NCBI RefSeq assembly: GCF_042664795.1 | Contig: NZ_JBHTBN010000006.1 | Span: 62,001-126,000 of the forward strand | DNA length: 64,000 nt | Direction of reading: 5' to 3' | Source: Jejudonia soesokkakensis | Lineage (GTDB): Bacteria > Bacteroidota > Bacteroidia > Flavobacteriales > Flavobacteriaceae | Shown here: positions 40,370 to 49,207 of the stretch, piece by piece | Layout of the letters: each line of letters opens with the position of its first letter | Numbering within the stretch: position 1 is the first letter of the stretch | Notes under the pieces: model-generated | What the model was told of the DNA's origin: nothing | What the model saw: the letters and a program-made list of their open reading frames with translations, nothing else | Database searches by the model: none | Position numbers and translations under genes: made by a program

Positions 40370-41015
40370 TGTGGGCCAATACTGTGATCCCTCCTTTTAC
40401 TTTTTCATTAAGAGTCACGTTAACAGGAGTTCCAATGGGTAAAAATACATCAACACGAGAACCAAATTTTATAAATCCGCTGTCGTCGGTCTGTTCTACC
40501 TGTTCACCTTCTTTTGCGTAATTTACGATACGTTTTGCAAGTGCTCCAGCAATTTGTCGATGCAAAATAGCTCCAAAATTTTTAGATTTTACAACTACAG
40601 TCGTGCGTTCGTTTTCTTCGGAAGATTTTGGATGCCAGGCAACCAAAAACTTTCCAGGATGGTATTTACTATACACTACTTCGCCGCCAACAGGATATCT
40701 GGTGACATGCACGTTTAAAGGAGACATAAATACCGAAATTTGTAATCTTTTCTCATTAAAATATTCTTTTTCAAAAACTTCTTCAATCACCACAACTTTC
40801 CCATCTACAGGTGAAAGTATTTGATTTTCTTCTTTCTGAAAATGCCTTTTGGGATTTCTGAAAAACTGAAGAATCAACACTAATAAAATAATAAGCGAAA
40901 TTATGATTCCTCCTCGAATGATAGAATTTGGCACAAAATAATCTGCGACTAAGCTTAGAACGATCACTAGTACCAATGTAAAAAATATAATTTTGTATCC
41001 TTCTTTATGAAACAT
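40362..41015 (-). CDS. psd: phosphatidylserine decarboxylase
   Basis: 217 residues, the short archaeal-type Psd proenzyme. Converts phosphatidylserine to phosphatidylethanolamine. N-terminal membrane helices (about 10-45), LSPVDGKVVVIEEV, a MSPLNVHVTRYPVGGEVVY block (catalytic His), and the self-cleavage site in KFGSRVDVFLP near 190, where Gly-Ser splits to give the pyruvoyl group. It overlaps cdsA by 11 bases on one side and the ACBP gene by eight on the other. Confidence 0.95.
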   Translation of the reverse strand: MFHKEGYKIIFFTLVLVIVLSLVADYFVPNSIIRGGIIISLIILLVLILQFFRNPKRHFQKEENQILSPVDGKVVVIEEVFEKEYFNEKRLQISVFMSPLNVHVTRYPVGGEVVYSKYHPGKFLVAWHPKSSEENERTTVVVKSKNFGAILHRQIAGALAKRIVNYAKEGEQVEQTDDSGFIKFGSRVDVFLPIGTPVNVTLNEKVKGGITVLAHNE

Positions 41016-41808
41016 GGTTAAAAATTTCTAAATATGCATAAACAAAAGGGCTGGCATAGATAATACTGTCCAACCTGTCAAATAATCCGCCGTGTCCTGG
41101 CATTAAAACTCCGCTGTCTTTAACACCTGCCTGTCTTTTAAACTTAGACTGAATTAGATCACCAATTGTTCCAAAAACGGAAACAATAAGTGCCATCATT
41201 ATCCAATTTGTTAGACTGTAGGAGTTTGTGTATTTAAATATAATAAAACTTGCGATCAATGCACCTAACATTCCGCCAAGAAAGCCTTCGACTGTTTTTT
41301 TAGGAGAAATTCGCTCCAAGAGTTTGTGCTTTCCGAAGGTTTTACCAATCATATAAGCAAAGCTGTCATTACTCCAAACTAGAAAGAACACTCCTACTAA
41401 TACCTTTGGTATAAATACGTCATCAATATAAGGGATACGAGTGAGAAAAATAAAGCCACTTATTAAGTAAAAGATAACTGTGATGTATTTTTTCTTTTCA
41501 AACATTGGAATTTTTGATGTCCACAATACGTCTTTAAGCAGAAAAAGATTTACAAAGCAGCTAAGAATTAATAAAAGATAAACCGCATTAATATCGAAAA
41601 CGCGATAACTTAAAAAAAATAAACCCACAAAAAGTAGGAGATAAGCAAGATAACTTTTTAGGTGAATTAGTCTGAGAAACTCTCGAAGCGTAATAATGGC
41701 TAGGATAACAAAAAGTCCCATAAACCAGTCCCTAGAGGAAAACATAGAAATAATCACAAGAGCTATGTATACAAGGCCTGACACACCTCTTACGAGAAAT
41801 TCTTTCAT
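41005..41808 (-). CDS. cdsA: phosphatidate cytidylyltransferase
   Basis: 267 residues, CDP-diacylglycerol synthase, an integral membrane enzyme with about eight helices. The C-terminal signature is complete: SKFKRQAGVKDSG then VLMPGHGGLFDRLDS. It supplies CDP-DAG for the phospholipids completed by Psd and related enzymes. Overlaps psd by 11 bases and follows the LUD gene by three. Confidence 0.96.
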   Translation of the reverse strand: MKEFLVRGVSGLVYIALVIISMFSSRDWFMGLFVILAIITLREFLRLIHLKSYLAYLLLFVGLFFLSYRVFDINAVYLLLILSCFVNLFLLKDVLWTSKIPMFEKKKYITVIFYLISGFIFLTRIPYIDDVFIPKVLVGVFFLVWSNDSFAYMIGKTFGKHKLLERISPKKTVEGFLGGMLGALIASFIIFKYTNSYSLTNWIMMALIVSVFGTIGDLIQSKFKRQAGVKDSGVLMPGHGGLFDRLDSIIYASPFVYAYLEIFNHVS

Positions 41809-41811
41809 AAA

Positions 41812-42465
41812 CTATAGGTCTTCTAGTAGCAGCAAATATAAGTTTTTTGTACTACTTCCGTAACTCATAAAGTCCTTTTCTTTTTCTGTTTCAAAGTCCT
41901 GAATGGCAGTTATATTGGTTGGAATATGATTCTTGCTTCTGTTTTTTATAATGCGAAGTCCTTCGCTTATACTTTCTACAAACTGACTGGTAGTAGCAAA
42001 AATGATAATATTTTTTGGCAGCTCATGCAGTTTTTTCTCTTTAATTTGATTAGACGATAACAGTATAGAGCCATTATTAGCAACTAACGATTCGCACGTA
42101 GAAAGGAAAAAAGCTGAGCTCGATTTTTTGTTGAAAGTAAGATTGAAACCCTCAAACCGATCAATAAGTTGATCGTTAATACAAAACACTTCTTTTTCGT
42201 ACCAATCATTTTCAAGAAGTATATTGTCAAATGATTCTAAAACTTCTTCAAGATTTTCACAGTATAAGAATTTACCCCCGTTTTTATTGAAATTATAGGT
42301 AAACTTTTCATCTATAGGTAATTTTTCTTCCGGGTAATACTTGCCATGATCAGATTTTTTAGGATTTTTCCTTTCTTTATCTGATTTATAATTTGGATTT
42401 AAAAGTCTTTTAAAGAGACTCACAAGCGGTATTTTTGAGGAGTTTGTAACATCGTTATCCCTCAA
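41812..42465 (-). CDS. LUD-domain protein (LutC/YkgG-like)
   Basis: 217 residues with a TTG start at 42465, since no in-frame ATG is near. A basic N-terminal tail (residues 1-45, rich in Lys/Ser/Pro) precedes a LUD fold: FLYCENLEEVLESFDNIL, ESLVANNGSILLSSNQIKEKKLHELPKNIIIFATTSQFVESISEGLRII and SSTKNLYLLLLEDL. LUD proteins of the lactate-utilisation type bind small acids or CoA-like ligands, but this stand-alone form between cdsA and ftsH is typical of flavobacteria and has no assigned role. Confidence 0.8.
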   Translation of the reverse strand: MRDNDVTNSSKIPLVSLFKRLLNPNYKSDKERKNPKKSDHGKYYPEEKLPIDEKFTYNFNKNGGKFLYCENLEEVLESFDNILLENDWYEKEVFCINDQLIDRFEGFNLTFNKKSSSAFFLSTCESLVANNGSILLSSNQIKEKKLHELPKNIIIFATTSQFVESISEGLRIIKNRSKNHIPTNITAIQDFETEKEKDFMSYGSSTKNLYLLLLEDL

Positions 42466-42540
42466 AGATATAAAATATAGCTAGAAACAACGTTACCTTA
42501 AATCTAAATTGTACGTAATTTATCGAAAAAAATGTAAAAC

Positions 42541-44499
42541 CTATTCAGTCGCTATTTTTTCTTCTTCCTCTTTTTTCCCAAAAGGACGATCTCCAAAAAT
42601 TTCCTGAAGATTATCTTTGAATATTACTTCTTTTTCTAGCAACTGATTTGCAAGAAGGGTAAGCTTATCTTTATTGGCTTCAAGAAGCGAGATAGCCCGC
42701 TGATACTGTTCTTCAATCATTGCTGAAATTTCCTTATCAATAAGTTCAGCTGTTTTTTCGCTATAAGGTTTGCTAAAATTATATTCAGATTGCCCTGAAG
42801 AATCATAATACGTTAGATTTCCAACCTTATCGTTTAGTCCATAAATAGTAACCATAGCTCTGGCTTGTTTGGTTACTTTTTCAAGATCACTTAAGGCGCC
42901 TGTAGATATTTTATTAAATATCACTTTTTCTGCTGCACGTCCGCCCATAGTAGCACACATTTCGTCCAGCATTTGCTCTGGACGCACGATGAGTCGTTCT
43001 TCCGGTAGATACCAAGCAGCTCCAAGTGATTGTCCACGGGGAACTATAGTTACTTTAACAAGTGGTGCTGCATGTTCTAGCATCCAGCTTACAGTCGCGT
43101 GACCAGCTTCGTGGAATGCAATTGCTTTTTTCTCGTCTGGAGTTATAATTTTATTTTTCTTTTCAAGTCCTCCCACAATTCGATCTACAGCATCTAAGAA
43201 ATCCTGTCTTGTAACTTCTTTCTTTTCTTGTCTCGCTGCAATAAGCGCAGCCTCATTACACACATTTGCAATATCTGCTCCTGAAAATCCGGGAGTTTGC
43301 TTCGCCAAGAAATCGGTATCTAAACTATCATCCTTTTTTAAAGGGCGTAAGTGTACCTCAAAAATCTCTTTACGTTCGCGAATGTCTGGTAAGTCTACAT
43401 AAATCTGTCGGTCAAAACGTCCCGCACGCATGAGTGCTTTATCTAACACATCTGCGCGGTTTGTAGCGGCTAATACGATAACATTGGTATTGGTGCCAAA
43501 TCCGTCCATTTCTGTAAGGAGTTGGTTTAAGGTATTTTCTCGTTCGTCGTTCGATCCAGAAAAGTTGCTCTTTCCTCTGGCACGCCCAATGGCATCAATT
43601 TCATCTATAAAAATAATAGCAGGTGATTTTTCTTTTGCCTGCTTAAACAAATCTCGTACTCGGGAAGCTCCAACCCCAACAAACATCTCAACAAAATCTG
43701 AACCCGATAGAGAGAAGAAAGGTACTTTTGCTTCACCAGCTACTGCTTTTGCTAGCAACGTTTTACCAGTTCCAGGAAGTCCTACTAATAAAGCTCCTTT
43801 AGGAATCTTACCTCCTAAGGCAGTATATTTTGAAGGGTTTTTAAGAAAATCAACAATTTCTTGTACCTCTTCTTTAGCACCTTCTAATCCTGCAACATCT
43901 TTAAAAGTTGTTTTTACATCGGTTTTTTCATCAAATAGTTTTGCTTTAGATTTTCCGATATTGAATATTTGACCTCCCGCACCACCTCCGGCTCCAGAAG
44001 ACATACGTCTCATAATAAATATCCAAATGGCAATGATAATTGCAAAGGGTAATAAGGTCACCAAGATGTCTCCCCATACATTCGATTCGGTATCGTTATC
44101 CAGGGTAGTACTTAAATTATTGGCTTCTTTAATTTGCTGAAAAGAATTTTCAAAATTTTGTTGATCGCCAATTTGGAATTCATAATCAGGATCATTGGGC
44201 CCAGGCGCAAGAAGTCCAGTAGGCTTATTTTTATTGTGTACTTCTTTTGATTTAGCTTCTTCGGTAAGAAATACTTTTGCTACTCTGGCATTAACAACTA
44301 AGACCTTTTTTACATCACCATTTTGTAAAAACGACTTAAATTCGCTCTGAGTAGTTTTTTTGGGTTGTGTCCAGCTATTTCCTCCCGTAAAAAATATTCC
44401 TAAAAATATAACAGTAATGGCAATGTAAATCCACGTAGCGTTAAATTTTGGTTTTTTTATTTCGGGCTTTTTATCTTTTTTATTTTTATCTTCTGCCAT
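42541..44499 (-). CDS. ftsH: ATP-dependent zinc metalloprotease FtsH
   Basis: 652 residues. Two membrane helices (about 24-42 and 145-165) bracket a periplasmic domain. The AAA domain has Walker A GLPGTGKTLLAKA near 238, Walker B IIFIDEIDAIG near 295 and SRH in TNRADVLDKALMRAGRFDRQIYV. The peptidase has HEAGH near 465 and the third ligand aspartate in GALSDLEKVT near 540. It degrades misfolded membrane proteins and regulators such as LpxC-type LPS enzymes. Follows rsfS by 15 bases. Confidence 0.98.
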   Translation of the reverse strand: MAEDKNKKDKKPEIKKPKFNATWIYIAITVIFLGIFFTGGNSWTQPKKTTQSEFKSFLQNGDVKKVLVVNARVAKVFLTEEAKSKEVHNKNKPTGLLAPGPNDPDYEFQIGDQQNFENSFQQIKEANNLSTTLDNDTESNVWGDILVTLLPFAIIIAIWIFIMRRMSSGAGGGAGGQIFNIGKSKAKLFDEKTDVKTTFKDVAGLEGAKEEVQEIVDFLKNPSKYTALGGKIPKGALLVGLPGTGKTLLAKAVAGEAKVPFFSLSGSDFVEMFVGVGASRVRDLFKQAKEKSPAIIFIDEIDAIGRARGKSNFSGSNDERENTLNQLLTEMDGFGTNTNVIVLAATNRADVLDKALMRAGRFDRQIYVDLPDIRERKEIFEVHLRPLKKDDSLDTDFLAKQTPGFSGADIANVCNEAALIAARQEKKEVTRQDFLDAVDRIVGGLEKKNKIITPDEKKAIAFHEAGHATVSWMLEHAAPLVKVTIVPRGQSLGAAWYLPEERLIVRPEQMLDEMCATMGGRAAEKVIFNKISTGALSDLEKVTKQARAMVTIYGLNDKVGNLTYYDSSGQSEYNFSKPYSEKTAELIDKEISAMIEEQYQRAISLLEANKDKLTLLANQLLEKEVIFKDNLQEIFGDRPFGKKEEEEKIATE

Positions 44500-44514
44500 G
44501 AGGCTTGTACTGTT

Positions 44515-44886
44515 TTAGTGCGTTGTTTCTATTTTAACCGATTTTGCGTCTCCCCATAATCCTTCTATATCGTAAAATTCACGTATGTGTTTCTGAAAAA
44601 CATGAACTACCACGTGAACGTAATCTATGAGAATCCATTCTGCGTTATCACTTCCTTCAACGTGCCAGGGTTTTTCTTTAAGGGCTTTGCTTGTAACTTT
44701 CTGAACAGAGTTTACAATTGCATTTACTTGCGTGTTTGAGGTACCATCACAAATGACAAAATAATCGCAAACGGTATTTTCAATTTCTCTAAGGTCTAAA
44801 ATTTCAATGTTTTGACCTTTAACGTCTTCAATTCCTCTAATGATATTTGTTAATAATTGATCTGTGCTTACTTCTTTCTTTGACAT
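44515..44886 (-). CDS. rsfS: ribosome silencing factor RsfS
   Basis: 123 residues of the RsfS/Iojap family. It binds ribosomal protein L14 on the 50S subunit and blocks subunit joining in starvation. The conserved blocks are VCDYFVICDGTSNTQVNAIV, WHVEGSDNAEWILIDYVHVVVHVFQ and REFYDIEGLWGDAK. Divergent from birA with 85 bases between starts, as usual in this family of genomes. Confidence 0.95.
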   Translation of the reverse strand: MSKKEVSTDQLLTNIIRGIEDVKGQNIEILDLREIENTVCDYFVICDGTSNTQVNAIVNSVQKVTSKALKEKPWHVEGSDNAEWILIDYVHVVVHVFQKHIREFYDIEGLWGDAKSVKIETTH

Positions 44887-44971
44887 TAATTATTTTTCTT
44901 TACGCAAAGTTATTACTTTTTTGTTTCTTGAACTGTTTTAAAAACGGAATACTAATACTTATTTTTTTCTA

Positions 44972-45703
44972 GTGAAAATAATCAAACTTAGTGCCATTGA
45001 CTCCACCAATAACTACTTAAAAAACTTAAGTAAAGAAAAGCTTGTTAAAGATGGTTGTATTGTAGTGGCAAGGCAACAAAAAAAAGGGAGAGGGCAGATG
45101 AATAATACATGGCAATCTCAAGAGGGTAAGAGCCTTACCTTTAGCATGTTTAAGAGGTTTGATTGTCTTAAAATTGAAGAGCAATCGGCTATTACTTTTG
45201 CGGTTTCTTTAGGAGTTCAACTTGCATTAAAAAAAATGAATATTCCTGCTGTAAGAGTAAAATGGCCAAACGACATTATGTCATACAATAAAAAAATAGC
45301 GGGGATTCTTATAGAAAGTAATTTACAGAAAGACAGAATAGTAGCCTCAGTTATTGGTATAGGAGTAAATGTTAATGAAACTGAATTTACCAATCTTCCT
45401 CATGCTAGCTCTATCAAATTGGAAAATGGAAACGCTTTCGACTTAGAAGAAGTGTTACATTGTATAGCTGAAGCAGTTTTGTTTCAGTTGCAACGGATTG
45501 AGAAAAAAGAGGTTGACTTACTTAAAAATGAATACGAAACGGTACTCTTTAAAAAAAATAATGTTTCAGTCTTTCAGAAAAAAACAGGAAATCCCTTCAA
45601 TGGAATTATTAGAGGGGTTTCAAAATCGGGTGAATTACTACTCGAAAATGAGGATGAGCAATTAGAAAAATTTGAGTTAAAGGAAATAAAAATGCTGCTT
45701 TAA
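44972..45703 (+). CDS. birA: biotin--[acetyl-CoA-carboxylase] ligase
   Basis: 243 residues, GTG start at 44972. Class I BirA without the DNA-binding domain, so an enzyme only: STNNYLK, the adenylate loop RQQKKGRGQMNNTWQS (GRGRxGR-type), KWPNDIM, KIAGILIESN and GIGVNVN. A C-terminal SH3-like domain (about 190-240) follows. It biotinylates acetyl-CoA carboxylase. Overlaps the convergent SRPBCC gene by four bases. Confidence 0.95.
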   Translation: MKIIKLSAIDSTNNYLKNLSKEKLVKDGCIVVARQQKKGRGQMNNTWQSQEGKSLTFSMFKRFDCLKIEEQSAITFAVSLGVQLALKKMNIPAVRVKWPNDIMSYNKKIAGILIESNLQKDRIVASVIGIGVNVNETEFTNLPHASSIKLENGNAFDLEEVLHCIAEAVLFQLQRIEKKEVDLLKNEYETVLFKKNNVSVFQKKTGNPFNGIIRGVSKSGELLLENEDEQLEKFELKEIKMLL

Positions 45704-46092
45704 AGAGCTGCCATATTTGTACTTAGTGCTTCAAGAAATTTAGTGATAGGTCCTTTGATCATCATTTTCATCATCATATTAAACTGACCTTCAAAATCCA
45801 ACTGTGCTTCACAGGTTTCATCGTCAATTACTTCAATATCTGCAGAAAGTGTAAAGTCCAACTTGTCACTAATGGCACCCAGAATTACTTCATTAGGCGC
45901 ATTGACCTCTTTTAATTCTAATGCGATTTCGGGCATTCCCTGTAATGCAAAAACAAAGGCGTTGTCACGAATAACTTCAAACTTGGCAATAGTTTCAGGC
46001 ATTAGGTGTTCAAAATTTTTGACATCAGCTAAAAAATCGCAAAGTTCTTGTGCAGATTTGTTTACAGTTACTCTTTTACTATTTAATTCCAT
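45700..46092 (-). CDS. SRPBCC/START-like family protein
   Basis: 130 residues, a helix-grip fold: NKSAQELCDFLADVKNFEHLMPETIAKFEV, beta strands FALQGMPEIALELKEV and ADIEVIDDETCEAQLDFEGQFN, and a C-terminal helix (KGPITKFLEALSTNMAAL). It would bind a hydrophobic ligand. It follows pyrE by 26 bases on the same strand, a pairing usual in flavobacteria. Ligand unknown. Confidence 0.85.
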   Translation of the reverse strand: MELNSKRVTVNKSAQELCDFLADVKNFEHLMPETIAKFEVIRDNAFVFALQGMPEIALELKEVNAPNEVILGAISDKLDFTLSADIEVIDDETCEAQLDFEGQFNMMMKMMIKGPITKFLEALSTNMAAL

Positions 46093-46118
46093 GGAATCCT
46101 TTTGTTTTTAAGTGTGAT

Positions 46119-46760
46119 TTATTGTTTCCAGACCGCTGGATTTTCACGCCAGGTATCTAAAAGTATTTTTTCATTTGCCGAAATATAACTAGATTTTTCG
46201 GCTTGCTCTAATAAATTTTCAAAATTGCTTAGCGTGTGAAGTTCAACATTCGAATTTTTAAAATTTTGAGCTGCAATATCAAATCCGTAAGAGAAGATGG
46301 CCAACATACCTTTGATGTTTATATTTGCTTCACGTAAAGCATCTACGGCAAGCAGACTACTTTTTCCAGTACTGATTAAATCTTCAATCACGACTACATT
46401 TTGTCCTTCCTCGATAAATCCTTCAATCTTATTCTGGCGCCCGTGTTTTTTTGCTTCAGGACGTATATAACAAAAAGGAAGATTTAAATAGTCTGCCACC
46501 AACATACCAATACCTATGGCACCTGTTGCTACTCCAGCGATAGCATCTGGCTTGCCGTATAATTCTTCAATTTGTTTTGAAAGGTGTTCCCTTAAAAAAT
46601 TTCTTATGGGTGGATATGAGAGTGTTATGCGATTGTCGCAGTAAATGGGAGATTTCCATCCCGAAGCCCATGTAAAAGGTTTTTGTGGTTGCAATTTAAT
46701 TGCATTAATTTGCAATAATAATTCAGCTGTTTTTTGGGCTGTTTCTTTGTTTAAAATCAT
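46119..46760 (-). CDS. pyrE: orotate phosphoribosyltransferase
   Basis: 213 residues from ATG 46760. The frame extends further but without homologous sequence. Converts orotate and PRPP to OMP in pyrimidine synthesis. FTWASGWKSPIYCDNR and the catalytic loop RPEAKKHGRQNKIEG near 100 are present, as is the PRPP-binding motif VVVIEDLISTGKS near 120. Only seven bases separate its ATG from that of the divergent NUDIX gene, so each promoter must lie inside the other gene or the transcripts have almost no leader. Confidence 0.96.
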   Translation of the reverse strand: MILNKETAQKTAELLLQINAIKLQPQKPFTWASGWKSPIYCDNRITLSYPPIRNFLREHLSKQIEELYGKPDAIAGVATGAIGIGMLVADYLNLPFCYIRPEAKKHGRQNKIEGFIEEGQNVVVIEDLISTGKSSLLAVDALREANINIKGMLAIFSYGFDIAAQNFKNSNVELHTLSNFENLLEQAEKSSYISANEKILLDTWRENPAVWKQ

Positions 46761-46764
46761 ACTG

Positions 46765-46772
46765 CAAATGTA
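46765..46772 (-). promoter_or_regulatory. TAnnTTTG box overlapping the pyrE/NUDIX junction
   Basis: Minus-strand TACATTTG, a perfect -7 match, ending four bases before the pyrE ATG and covering the NUDIX start codon (46768-46770). It implies transcription of pyrE from at or near its first codon. Confidence 0.5.
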
Positions 46773-47391
46773 TAAAGTTTTTGTAAAAGAAATTCCGATT
46801 ATTCTCTCTACTGAGAAAAACATCGGCAAACAATACAAAGCTATCCCACTCAAGCTCGTTCGGTTTAAAAAATTAATCAAACAGATTAACGATGGTAAAT
46901 TGCTGTATGTTAATTTATACCATAAGAATCCTGAAAAATTAGAACGTTTTCTTCGGAAAAAATTGAAAGTTGTTGAAGCTGGAGGCGGAATGGTATTTAA
47001 TGCAAAAAAAGAAATTTTATTTATACGGCGTAATGGGAAGTGGGATCTTCCGAAGGGAAAAATAGAAAAGCACGAAACCCATCAGGAAGCTGCTATTCGC
47101 GAAACTGAAGAAGAAACGGGAGTTAAAAACTTGGTGGTAAAACGATTTATTACCAAGACGTATCATGTGTTTAAGCGCAATGATAAGTTCAAGCTTAAAA
47201 TTACATATTGGTATGAAATGTATACCGATTATGATGGAGAATTAATCCCCGAAGCCAATGAGGGTATTAAGAAAGTACGCTGGAAAAATTTTGAAAAAAC
47301 CCAAAAGGCGCTTCAAGATTCTTACGAAAATATCAAATTACTATTTCCGAAAGAGTATTTAACCACCCACCCTAACGATAGGGTATCGTAA
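46768..47391 (+). CDS. NUDIX hydrolase with N-terminal extension
   Basis: 207 residues from ATG 46768. Residues about 70-200 form the NUDIX domain, with the complete box GKIEKHETHQEAAIRETEEE then TGV near 106-128 (Gx5Ex7REUxEExGU). The N-terminal 65 residues (MYKVFVKEIPIILST) form an extra alpha/beta segment seen in flavobacterial homologues. It would hydrolyse a nucleoside-diphosphate derivative. Its position across from pyrE suggests nucleotide housekeeping. Its end overlaps the convergent M14 peptidase gene by 33 bases. Confidence 0.9.
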   Translation: MYKVFVKEIPIILSTEKNIGKQYKAIPLKLVRFKKLIKQINDGKLLYVNLYHKNPEKLERFLRKKLKVVEAGGGMVFNAKKEILFIRRNGKWDLPKGKIEKHETHQEAAIRETEEETGVKNLVVKRFITKTYHVFKRNDKFKLKITYWYEMYTDYDGELIPEANEGIKKVRWKNFEKTQKALQDSYENIKLLFPKEYLTTHPNDRVS

Positions 47392-49104
47392 GTGTGCTTC
47401 TTCATAATTAGGAGATTTCTTGTGGATCCAGTCTAATTGTGCAAACCAATTATTTGAAAATTCGGGATCTGCTGCTTTTTTAGCTTCAAATTCAGCTTTT
47501 ATGTCAGGATTTTCGGCTAAAAATGCTTCAGCTTTATCTTCCCAAACATAAGGAGAAAAACCTTCTTTTTGCTGTAAAATAGTGTCGAAGTAATTCCAGT
47601 TAAAAAACGAATCGGGAGCTGCAGGTTCCAGTGTTTCCAGAATATAGCGTACCCCTTCCTGTTGTGTGTCGAGAATATAATCTCCTTCTTTTGCAAGAAA
47701 TTCTTCTGTTGAAGTATTTACCTTGGTATTGTAATGTAAATAATGGCCTTCATAGGGGCTTTGTCGTGTTTTATAATCTGAAATATGGTATACTTCTGCT
47801 GTGACCAAGGTGTCTTTTTGTAATTGTGTTACTTTGATCTTATTATTTCTCAATAGCGTTACGATGTCCCAATATCCCTGCGGAATGATATATTTTTCTG
47901 GGATGGTAACACTTTCAGTAGGTGTAAAATAGTTATAATAGGGTACCTCTTTTGTAAAAGGTTTTTCTTGGTCGTATTTCAAGCGTTGAGCTCCTGTAAG
48001 GGTACTGGCCATCATTTCTCCTTCATATCCCTTAAAATCTAAGGTAGTTGTCTGTGTACTATCTACTTTCCAATTAATAGGGTAGGAGTTTCCAGGTTTG
48101 TAATTGGTCATTGCGTTTTTTCGTAATTCTTTGATTACTTCTGCGTCATTGTCGGCTATGTTGATAAAGCTTTTCATCAACTCGTAGGTTCCTTCTACAC
48201 GTTGTTTGTACGGTTTAAGCATATGTGTTTCGACCATCATGCCAATCGTATTATACAAGGTTGTGTATCCTGTAGAATACCGTGGCGAGTCCATAAATTG
48301 TGTGAAGCCTTTTTCTGGAGTACTATTAAATACATTTACATATGGGGTGATATCCCATTGTTTCTGTTGCAGTGAATCTTCTAATCGAGGCATAAATTGT
48401 GTGTGAAGATACTTGCCTAATTCCCCACCCAATTTATTATGCTGTGTGAATAAGTGGGTGAGTGTGTATTGGTAATCGGCGCCATTACTAACGTGATTGT
48501 CAATAAACAAGTCTGGCTTTACCATTCTAAACATTTTTGTAAATGCTTTAGCATTTCTGGAATCTGTCTTGATAAAATCTCGGTTAAGATCATAGTTACG
48601 GGCATTCCCTCTAAAACCGTATGCTTCAGGACCATTTTGATTGGTTCTGGTGGTGCTGTTTCGGTTTAGGGCACCTCCAATATTATAGACAGGAATGACA
48701 GCAATGATGGTGTTTTTTGGAGCTTCTATGTGGCCTTCAGCCAGATCTCGAATGAGCATCATAGAGGCATCAATACCATCACTTTCCCCAGGGTGGATCC
48801 CATTATTTACTAAAAGGATGTTTTTGTTTCGGTCGCCAGAAAATTCAGACTCAAACGTTCTCTCGGTATTAAAGGTAACTAAGTTTAGCGGTTTTCCACT
48901 GTCTGTTTTATCAAGCTCATAGATTGAAACCGATTTGTGATGTGCTGCCAATTGTGTGTAGAATTCGATGACTTCTTCGTAGGTTGCGGTTTGTGTTCCT
49001 TTTGAAGTCTCGAAAGTTGTGGTGAAATCAAAGTTTTCAACTTTCTTGTTTTCAGAATCACAGGAAATAAATAGAAAAGTGAAGAGTAAAGCGATATATT
49101 TCAT
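47359..49104 (-). CDS. M14-family zinc carboxypeptidase lipoprotein
   Basis: 581 residues. MKYIALLFTFLFISC is a lipoprotein signal. The M14 domain (about 40-330) has the HxxE zinc motif in NNGIHPGESDG near 98, substrate-binding Arg in RNYDLNRDF and the third zinc histidine in LFIDNHVSNGADYQYTLTH. The C-terminal part (370-581) is a beta-rich region of unknown role. It would trim peptides or peptidoglycan stems in the periplasm. Monocistronic. Confidence 0.9.
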   Translation of the reverse strand: MKYIALLFTFLFISCDSENKKVENFDFTTTFETSKGTQTATYEEVIEFYTQLAAHHKSVSIYELDKTDSGKPLNLVTFNTERTFESEFSGDRNKNILLVNNGIHPGESDGIDASMMLIRDLAEGHIEAPKNTIIAVIPVYNIGGALNRNSTTRTNQNGPEAYGFRGNARNYDLNRDFIKTDSRNAKAFTKMFRMVKPDLFIDNHVSNGADYQYTLTHLFTQHNKLGGELGKYLHTQFMPRLEDSLQQKQWDITPYVNVFNSTPEKGFTQFMDSPRYSTGYTTLYNTIGMMVETHMLKPYKQRVEGTYELMKSFINIADNDAEVIKELRKNAMTNYKPGNSYPINWKVDSTQTTTLDFKGYEGEMMASTLTGAQRLKYDQEKPFTKEVPYYNYFTPTESVTIPEKYIIPQGYWDIVTLLRNNKIKVTQLQKDTLVTAEVYHISDYKTRQSPYEGHYLHYNTKVNTSTEEFLAKEGDYILDTQQEGVRYILETLEPAAPDSFFNWNYFDTILQQKEGFSPYVWEDKAEAFLAENPDIKAEFEAKKAADPEFSNNWFAQLDWIHKKSPNYEEAHLRYPIVRVGG

Positions 49105-49147
49105 AAATGTAAGAGTGATAGTAAGCGATAAAGTTACAGTTTTCTGT

Positions 49148-49181
49148 AAAAAAAATTCCCCTTCTTTTTAAGAAGAGGAAC
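49148..49181 (-). terminator. terminator of rho
   Basis: Minus strand: TTCCTCTTCTT pairs with AAGAAGGGGAA (one wobble), short A-rich loop, followed by eight T. It lies 26 bases past the rho stop. An intrinsic terminator for Rho's own gene. Confidence 0.85.
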
Positions 49182-49207
49182 TTTAGGAATTATAATTTCT
49201 AAAAGTT

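Noticed and set aside
43430..43972. 180-codon frame opposite ftsH
   Set aside because: Antisense shadow of the conserved AAA domain, with no start context or known domain.
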